A DNA stretch of 13,950 nucleotides from Acidobacteriota bacterium (GTDB taxonomy: Bacteria > Acidobacteriota > Terriglobia > Terriglobales > Acidobacteriaceae), in contig JAJXZK010000306.1 in assembly GCA_021780095.1 (NCBI GenBank), forward strand, positions 1 through 13,950, in the 5' to 3' direction. Position numbers and translations under genes: made by a program. The notes under the pieces were generated by a model. It saw nothing but the letters and a program-made list of their open reading frames with translations, was not told the origin of the DNA and searched no databases. Shown one piece after another: positions 9,632 through 13,950 of this stretch. The first letter of the stretch is position 1. Each line of letters starts with the position of its first letter.

Positions 9632-9831
9632 AGATGAGTCTCCAAACTATGCGTGGTTAACGGAAGTTTAGCGCATATGTCCATCCTTCCCTGCCGGCCA
9701 GTCCCCTTCTGACTCCCAATAGAGGTCCCGTCCCGGCTCTGGCCGGACCACTTGCCTGGATCTCTGCTGACCCGCTGGCCGAGATCTTCGCGTCTCGGCG
9801 TCCACCGCCACCTCATGAAACCGGGAGAGCC
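9632..9831. promoter_or_regulatory. Divergent intergenic region between drmD and the XRE regulator gene
   Basis: These 200 bases separate two start codons pointing away from each other, so both promoters and any operator should lie here. I found no confident -35/-10 pair on either strand. The motif CTGGCCGG occurs at 9739-9746 (+), as its exact complement CCGGCCAG at 9694-9701, and as the 7-base version CTGGCCG at 9775-9781. These could be operator half-sites, but GC-rich DNA makes such repeats cheap. The palindrome GTTAAC lies about 30 bases upstream of the drmD start. Confidence 0.45.
9640..9644 (-). promoter_or_regulatory. Shine-Dalgarno of drmD deciding a TTG start
   Basis: On the minus strand TGGAG lies here, 8 bases upstream of the TTG at 9631. 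It is the only well-spaced start for drmD, because no ATG or GTG in this frame precedes the recognisable protein. A TTG start usually gives weaker initiation than ATG. Both downstream drm genes use ATG. Confidence 0.6.
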
Positions 9832-10275
9832 ATGCTCAATTATGAAGACACTTTTTCAATCCAACTAACAGCCTGCTGCCCGTCCTGTCACCTCTCTCAG
9901 TACGCAACTGCCTCCGGTCACAATGTCGCAGGGACGAGATGCAGACGTTGCGGACAGCCCCTCGGGATCGTCTATTACCGACTTCGAGCTACCTCCCAGA
10001 CAGGCAGTCCAGTTCCGAATCGAAGGTCGATTCGAGAGTCAGTCGGGGCGTTTATCCGACGCTTGCGGATGCGACGCCACATCTCGCAGGGTGTACTTGC
10101 GCGCCAAATCGGGGTGCACCGAACAGCTATCACCCGTGCCGAAGGCGGACAGATTTCTAATCTCGCGCTGTTGTTTAGGGCTGCTTCCGCGCTGGACCTT
10201 GAGATCGATCAGATAATTGTCAGGGTTCGCGATCGTCAACCTAAGGTCGATTCCCGTTCGAGAATCAAAGATTGA
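9832..10275 (+). CDS. Zinc-ribbon plus XRE-type helix-turn-helix regulator
   Basis: Putative DNA-binding transcription regulator of 147 residues. Seen: an N-terminal CxxC pair, C16-x2-C19 and C37-x2-C40, spaced like a zinc ribbon; a linker; then an XRE/HTH_3 domain at about 67-130. Inside that domain, SQGVLARQIGV is the first helix of the turn and HRTAITRAEGG the recognition helix. No effector or peptidase domain follows, so it is a simple DNA-binding protein. The ATG is preceded by GGGAG four bases upstream. It is divergent from drmD across a 200-base gap, the usual place for a local repressor or activator, so control of the DISARM operon (and of itself) is inferred, not shown. It could instead control the small genes downstream, which begin 140 bases after its stop. 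The HTH call is firm; the zinc binding is likely but untested. Confidence 0.82.
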   Translation: MLNYEDTFSIQLTACCPSCHLSQYATASGHNVAGTRCRRCGQPLGIVYYRLRATSQTGSPVPNRRSIRESVGAFIRRLRMRRHISQGVLARQIGVHRTAITRAEGGQISNLALLFRAASALDLEIDQIIVRVRDRQPKVDSRSRIKD

Positions 10276-10415
10276 CCTTCATCCCTGCACCGCTCGGGGT
10301 GTGCGAAATGGTGCACATTCCCTTCGTAACGAGCTGGGAGTTGAGCTGAGATTCAGTGCCATCATCGGGACTGGGTCGGAAATTCCGAACACCCGACCCC
10401 GAGAGGACCAAGCAG

Positions 10416-10685
10416 ATGGAACTGATGAAAGACTCACAACCGACGATCCGGAAAGCAACGGATGGGGAGAATTGCGCACCGAGTAAGCTCCAACTCCAGC
10501 TGGCATCTGGCATCATCGACCAAATAATTGAAGCGAACGGAGGCCGCGAAGCAGCCGATGCATTTTGGGACGACGATTCATTCGACGTGCTGAATGACTT
10601 TGACACAGACCTGGAGTTCGACGATCCAGACGCGGAGACGGTGCCCGAGATGGCACTGATCATGCACAATATCTCGCCATGCTAA
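10416..10685 (+). CDS. Small, strongly acidic protein of unknown function
   Basis: I do not recognise this 89-residue protein. It has a short basic/neutral N-terminus, a probable helix around residues 24-48 (LQLQLASGIIDQIIEANGG region), then a dense Asp/Glu half with DDD and FDDPD clusters. By eye there are about 21 acidic against about 5 basic residues, so the net charge is strongly negative. I chose the ATG at 10416 because AGGA stands 8 bases upstream; the frame is open further back, but those codons look non-coding. The stop is inside the start of the next gene (ATGCTAA overlap), which suggests coupled translation with the membrane protein. Acidic proteins this small can be antitoxins or DNA mimics, but nothing here proves either. 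Confidence 0.6.
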   Translation: MELMKDSQPTIRKATDGENCAPSKLQLQLASGIIDQIIEANGGREAADAFWDDDSFDVLNDFDTDLEFDDPDAETVPEMALIMHNISPC

Positions 10686-10927
10686 GCGAGCTAAATCCCG
10701 TTGCGGTCATCGCCATTGCCGTCTTCTCGGCGTGCTTTGCGGGTCTCATCTCCTGCCTGCTGGCCGCTCCCAGGCAGGATTGCTTCTTCCTGAGGTGGCA
10801 CCCGGAGACCAGACTCTTGGCCCTAATTGTCACGCCATTTTTGCTAATCCTGTGGCCTCTGGTCTTGTTTTACTGGCTAATGCACAAGGGGATCTTGCCA
10901 GATGATCCGGATTTTTACGACGACTAG
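10679..10927 (+). CDS. Small two-pass membrane protein of unknown function
   Basis: 82-residue protein with two hydrophobic segments, about 8-30 and 46-68, joined by a short polar loop with Cys, Arg and His, and ending in an acidic tail (DDPDFYDD). The first segment has no signal-peptidase site that I can see, so both segments probably stay as inner-membrane helices. The ATG overlaps the stop of the acidic gene (ATGCTAA, 7 bases) and has no clear Shine-Dalgarno of its own, so it is likely translated by coupling. No family recognised. Small two-helix membrane proteins beside defence genes can be toxins or effectors; here that is only an idea suggested by position. Confidence 0.6.
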   Translation: MLSELNPVAVIAIAVFSACFAGLISCLLAAPRQDCFFLRWHPETRLLALIVTPFLLILWPLVLFYWLMHKGILPDDPDFYDD

Positions 10928-10937
10928 GGACAACTGG

Positions 10938-11021
10938 ATGATCGAACTACGGGATGAAATCATGGCTGCCGAAGCCGGGATTGCCACACGAAATTGCGAC
11001 ATTAGCTTGGTCTTTGATTGA
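10938..11021 (+). CDS. Possible 27-residue peptide ORF, or truncated gene, after the membrane protein
   Basis: An ATG lies 10 bases after the preceding stop, with AGGGA 7 bases upstream. It reads MIELRDEIMAAEAG and so on for 27 residues, then TGA. The spacing and ribosome site fit a third cistron with the two genes before it. The same frame continues past the TGA for 17 more protein-like codons (ending FHEPA) before a second TGA at 11071-11073. The short ORF may therefore be a gene broken by a nonsense mutation rather than a genuine peptide. No match recognised; too short for codon statistics. Confidence 0.3.
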   Translation: MIELRDEIMAAEAGIATRNCDISLVFD

Positions 11022-12551
11022 CCTGCGGGCTTTGGCGCAACCCAGGAAGAATTCCATGAACCAGCATGATTCCCAGATCTGCGCTTCCGCATAACTCCGA
11101 TTGGCTGCGTGAATAGGCTCCGAACGGCAGAGCAAGGGGCCAATAGAATCGGGAGGCGGATGCTGGGAAGTTGACGGCAAAGCAAGAGATTGGCCTGTAT
11201 CCAACTCCGGATATCGTACGGAAATAATGTGATATCCGTACGTGTACAGTACGCGAAACGTACGAATTTTCAAAGATGGATTTTGGAGCAATAAAGATCC
11301 AAGAACCATCCTGTAAGTTACTTTTTCTCTTATAGTTGCGAATTGCACTTCAACTGGGAAGCCGAGCATGATTGTGCTGACATACCCCCTTTTAGACCAC
11401 CTTTTCCCCTTGCCATCTGGACGTTCCCCCGAAATCTCCCTCACGCCGGTAGATTGCGCGACCGGGAAAGACACTCAACTCCGCAAAGATCCACGCCGAG
11501 GCCAGCTCTAAATCGCAGAACTCCGTACTGGACTACGTAGCATCAGCTCGGCAAAGATCCCAACTGCAAAGTGCTTCGCGCCGCACTGTCAATCTGCATC
11601 TCGATCGCGAATTGCACCGGCTGGGACAGAGAAGCGTGACTTATTCTCGAGATAGCACCTTGTCCGCCGGTGGCTTTTTTGCTTTTACTCTGAAACAAAG
11701 AATCTCAATTTCCTTCTGCCTCAACATCAAGTCGAAACAAAATCACGTTAGATTTGCCGGACTTCGCGGCATCGACCGGCGGTATTGCAACCTGATCGAC
11801 GGCCATCCACGGAGCAATAGCTTGCCGAATTGTGCATCAGATGCATGGAATTCCCGAGCAACTCTCTGCGGTATTCGACTGCGCAATGATTCCGAATATC
11901 GATTGAATTTCCGCTCGATCAATGCTCCTATTTGCCAGCTTGCGCAGAATGGACCGGGATAAGGCTGCTCCTCCGTTGCACCCCGATCGACCACAATGAC
12001 GGACTGGAGTGTTTAGTTCTGCGATTGCGAACCAGCCGCGAGTTGACCAGGCTTACATGTCGGCTCATCCGGAGTGGTACGCGCGGGATTCGAGTCTGAG
12101 CTGAACAGCGGTTGCATGCAGCACCGTAGCACGTGACAGACCGCGTATTCTGGCTGGGGATTGCGGGCGCATAAATGGATAGAGATCAAGAGAGACTGCG
12201 AGCGAGCGTGACAGTCTGGGCCCGGAAGACCCTTAATCCCTCGATCAACCGCCGGACCGGGCGGCGCCAATTATTGCGGCTGAATTCCTGACCAGCACCA
12301 GGACCGTTACCATTTTGCCGTCCCTCAGCGCAGTTGTTTCCCCCGGAGCTAAGTGCCGCGGCTCTGATTACAGTTCGGATTTGCCCGGTCGGACCTGCTA
12401 CCGCTGGTGGTCAATGATGCAAGGTCTCCGGCTTTTCAAGCTCCTGGCGTTGACGCTAGACACCTCTGATTCTGGGATTGAGCGCACTAGTGCCGCATGC
12501 ACAAACGGTCGGTACTCGCATTCAACTCCCCAATAAGAGGGTAGAGAACCC
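11022..12551. other. Gene-poor stretch, about 1.5 kb
   Basis: No convincing gene in either direction. The open frames here (for example plus 11612-11962 and minus 10947-11474) have no good ribosome site and amino-acid usage rich in Ser, Arg, Pro and Cys, typical of chance frames. Base composition looks lower in GC than the drm genes. The only structured item I see is the palindrome cluster at 11208-11264. It could be degraded coding DNA or an unrecognised RNA. Confidence 0.5.
11208..11264. repeat. Cluster of CGTACG and GATATC palindromes forming nested inverted repeats
   Basis: CGGATATC (11208-11215) is matched by its exact complement GATATCCG (11231-11238) across a 15-base gap. CGTACGGA (11215-11222) is matched by TCCGTACG (11235-11242). 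A TGTACA palindrome (11243-11248) follows, then GTACG-CGAAA-CGTAC (11249-11263), a 5-base stem with a 5-base loop. CGTACG thus occurs three times, plus a further GTACG, within 57 bases. Because the units are themselves palindromes, the block reads as both direct and inverted repeat (GATATC-GTACG and GATATC-CGTACG). This could be a multi-site operator or an RNA hairpin. No adjoining gene explains it. Confidence 0.5.
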
Positions 12552-12775
12552 ATGAATCCTAATCAGTATCTGACCAAGTTCATCGCGGAGCTGGAGCATC
12601 TGGTGGACCACTTGGCACGCGCCATTTCATCTCGACGACCCTCTCTGGCCAACTCGATGTGCGCCTTGGCGCTGGCGATTGGTACTGGGCGGCGGAGGTC
12701 ACGCTGGCCGACGATCCGGTCAATGCGGCACAAGATGTGTCCAGGGCGGAGAGGTATTTTCCCACCGAAATTTGA
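12552..12775 (+). pseudogene. Probable small gene broken by a frameshift, product unknown
   Basis: The frame starting at ATG 12552 gives a plausible beginning (MNPNQYLTKFIAELEHLVDHLA) and then turns into Ser/Arg-rich sequence that looks non-coding. From about 12620 the frame one base back reads instead as a good protein tail (HFISTTLSGQLDV, GAGDWYWAAEVTLADDP, ending RYFPTEI) and stops with TGA at 12773-12775. Joining the two would give roughly 74 residues, consistent with loss of one base near 12610-12620. A GAGGG lies about 10 bases before the ATG. Product not recognised. A sequencing error or chance pairing of frames remains possible; if the original frame is right, the ORF runs to 12971. 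Confidence 0.35.
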
Positions 12776-13100
12776 CTGCGTCCGGGCACGAACCGTGTCC
12801 GCACTAACTGCCGGGGATCAGATAGTCCTGCTGCTCTCGGCAATGATCCGGGGAAAAGCAACCCACCAGGAGCCTCTAGGACGCGTTGTTGGGGGGCCGG
12901 GCATGCTTAGGTATCAACTCGAATCCGCCAGCAATCCTGCCCTCGACGTGCGGTCGATTGCTCGGGGATGACCGGTCCAATGGTTCGGATCCACTGTTCC
13001 CATCACAATCTGTCGGTTGAATTGGCCATTGGCTGCGGCAAGCCAGACAGCCGTATTGCCTCCGACAGCCCGTTATGAATCGGCCACCATTGGAGGAATC
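12776..13100. other. Intergenic, nothing recognised
   Basis: 325 bases without a supported gene, RNA, repeat or terminator. Its final bases hold the ribosome-binding site GGAGG (13092-13096) of the next gene. Open frames crossing it are continuations of the broken gene's other frame or upstream extensions of the next gene. Confidence 0.5.
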
Positions 13101-13445
13101 ATGAACGAAGAAGCGATCAGCATCATGGTCATCGCACACATGGATTCCGACGGTTATACCGACGTACCGCCGCCATTAATCACACCAGAGATCGAGCAAT
13201 CACTCTTGGAACATGGCTATGCAGTCGCGAAATCTGACGCCACATGGGTGAACGGGTGGCGGGTATTTTCTCCCCGAGCCGTTCGCGCCGGGCATTATCG
13301 ATCCTATATTCCGCCGTCAAACTTCACCCGGGTGGCATCACCGGGCGTGCGCATACCGGCCATCGATGAAATTGAGGGTGTCGAGGGGTCTGAGTCCATT
13401 ATCGAAGTGCTGCTCAGAATGCGCGGCAAACCGCGGGGGGATTAG
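13101..13445 (+). CDS. Hypothetical protein, 114 residues
   Basis: I do not recognise this product. The ATG at 13101 has an excellent GGAGG site 4 bases upstream, so I prefer it over the upstream in-frame ATG at 13017, whose extra 28 codons look non-coding. The protein starts MNEEAISIMVIAHMDSDG, has a helix-like ITPEIEQSLLEHGYAVAK segment (about residues 28-45), an aromatic and basic middle (WVNGWRVFSPRAVRAGHYRSY) and an acidic region before a basic C-terminus (MRGKPRGD). It has no membrane segment, signal peptide or Cys motif. It stands alone between non-coding stretches, so context gives no function. The ribosome site and protein-like composition support a real gene. Confidence 0.55.
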   Translation: MNEEAISIMVIAHMDSDGYTDVPPPLITPEIEQSLLEHGYAVAKSDATWVNGWRVFSPRAVRAGHYRSYIPPSNFTRVASPGVRIPAIDEIEGVEGSESIIEVLLRMRGKPRGD

Positions 13446-13706
13446 CCCGGTGCGAATCAGGCGGCGCGGAGCGAGAAGCCTCCGGGAGAAGAACGCGGGG
13501 GGCAGACAGCGAATTTCTGACCAGTTCCTTCTACGCTTGAGGCTTTGCCCGGTACTTTCTTTAAACTCTGGTCGATTCTGCTCGGCAAGCCTGGATTTTG
13601 GTTTGCTCCACTTTTACTCTTAATCTTGCAGCAATGGAGTTTCTGACTCTTCCTCAATGGGACTCTTTGTTGAAGAGGACTTGCTGGCCACGCCCTTAGG
13701 GGAAAA

Positions 13707-13922
13707 GTGAAGGCTGATTCGATGCATTTCGATAGGAACAACGTTATATTGCCGGAAGAATTCGCGCGGGCAATTCCCGGACCGATAATACGCAGCGTTG
13801 GCTTATCCTCGCGCGTATACGATCTTTGTTCTGTCACCGGGGATCTTCGGCGCTTTCGAGAATTGACCCGGGTCTGCTTTGCAGAAGTGACCCACCTGTC
13901 CGGTAATCAAGCTTGCAACTGA
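13707..13922 (+). CDS. Doubtful small ORF, 71 codons
   Basis: GTG at 13707 is preceded by AGGGG four bases upstream; an in-frame ATG follows at codon 6 (13722). The first half reads plausibly (MHFDRNNVILPEEFARAIPG), and the second half is less convincing. No family, membrane segment or metal motif recognised. It could be a real small gene, the front end of a frameshifted one, or chance. Confidence 0.3.
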   Translation: MKADSMHFDRNNVILPEEFARAIPGPIIRSVGLSSRVYDLCSVTGDLRRFRELTRVCFAEVTHLSGNQACN

Positions 13923-13950
13923 GGCTCTGCGCAGGGGGTGGGGATGATGG

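Noticed and set aside
9526..9816. Minus-strand 96-codon ORF overlapping the drmD start and the divergent region
   Set aside because: Overlaps the first 35 codons of drmD in another frame, has no good ribosome site and no protein-like features.
10298..10318. TGTGC ... GCACA inverted repeat after the regulator gene, considered as a terminator or operator
   Set aside because: Five-base stem with an 8-base spacer and no T-run; too weak to call.
10265..10669. Minus-strand 134-codon ORF opposite the acidic protein
   Set aside because: Ser-rich mirror of the Asp/Glu-rich plus-strand gene, which has the better ribosome site and coupling to its neighbour.
10947..11474. Minus-strand 175-codon ORF in the gene-poor stretch
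   Set aside because: No good ribosome site, mixed composition without any motif, and it runs across the palindrome cluster; probably chance.
11475..11560. Repeated GCAAAGATCC about 70 bases apart
   Set aside because: Ten-base match only, two copies, no third copy or regular spacing; not a CRISPR or iteron array.
12085..12105. ATTCGAGTC resembling a tRNA T-loop
   Set aside because: The flanking bases do not form a T-stem, and no acceptor or anticodon arm could be assembled around it.
13645..13680. CTCTTC ... GAAGAG inverted repeat, considered as a terminator
   Set aside because: Only 6 base pairs with a loop of about 20 bases and no following T-run.

Overview
The window carries most of a class 1 DISARM anti-phage defence operon on the minus strand. 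A small putative regulator and a run of small unrecognised genes lie on the plus strand. The DNA is GC-rich, with bacterial Shine-Dalgarno sites and tightly packed genes. The regulator type (short zinc-ribbon plus XRE helix-turn-helix protein) and the many tiny orphan genes would suit a soil bacterium such as an Acidobacteriota member. That host assignment is a guess, because no ribosomal or housekeeping marker is present.

Left part (1-9631, minus strand, read right to left): drmD (SNF2-family helicase, 1094 codons), drmMI (N6-adenine-type DNA methyltransferase, 1334 codons) and drmA (helicase-like ATPase, first 777 codons, cut by the window edge). The genes are 3 and 6 bases apart, each downstream gene has its Shine-Dalgarno inside the preceding gene's end, and the set was probably made as one transcript. 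This order is the class 1 DISARM signature. The remaining core genes drmB (DUF1998) and drmC (phospholipase D) should lie just beyond position 1. In the accepted model the methyltransferase marks host DNA as self, DrmA with DrmB engages unmarked incoming DNA, and the SNF2 protein DrmD is the class-specific accessory helicase.

Middle (9632-10275): a 200-base divergent intergenic region separates drmD from a plus-strand gene for a 147-residue protein with an N-terminal CxxC/CxxC zinc ribbon and a C-terminal XRE-type DNA-binding domain. Its head-to-head position makes it the best candidate for local control of the operon.

Right part (10276-13950, plus strand): a very acidic 89-residue protein and an 82-residue protein with two membrane segments overlap by 7 bases. 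A possible 27-codon peptide ORF with its own Shine-Dalgarno follows. Next comes about 1.5 kb with no convincing gene, which holds a dense cluster of CGTACG/GATATC palindromes. The window ends with a probable frameshifted small gene, a well-started orphan gene of 114 codons and a doubtful 71-codon ORF. Nothing on the right could be assigned a function. No rRNA, tRNA, CRISPR array, transposase, integrase or complete insertion sequence was seen.
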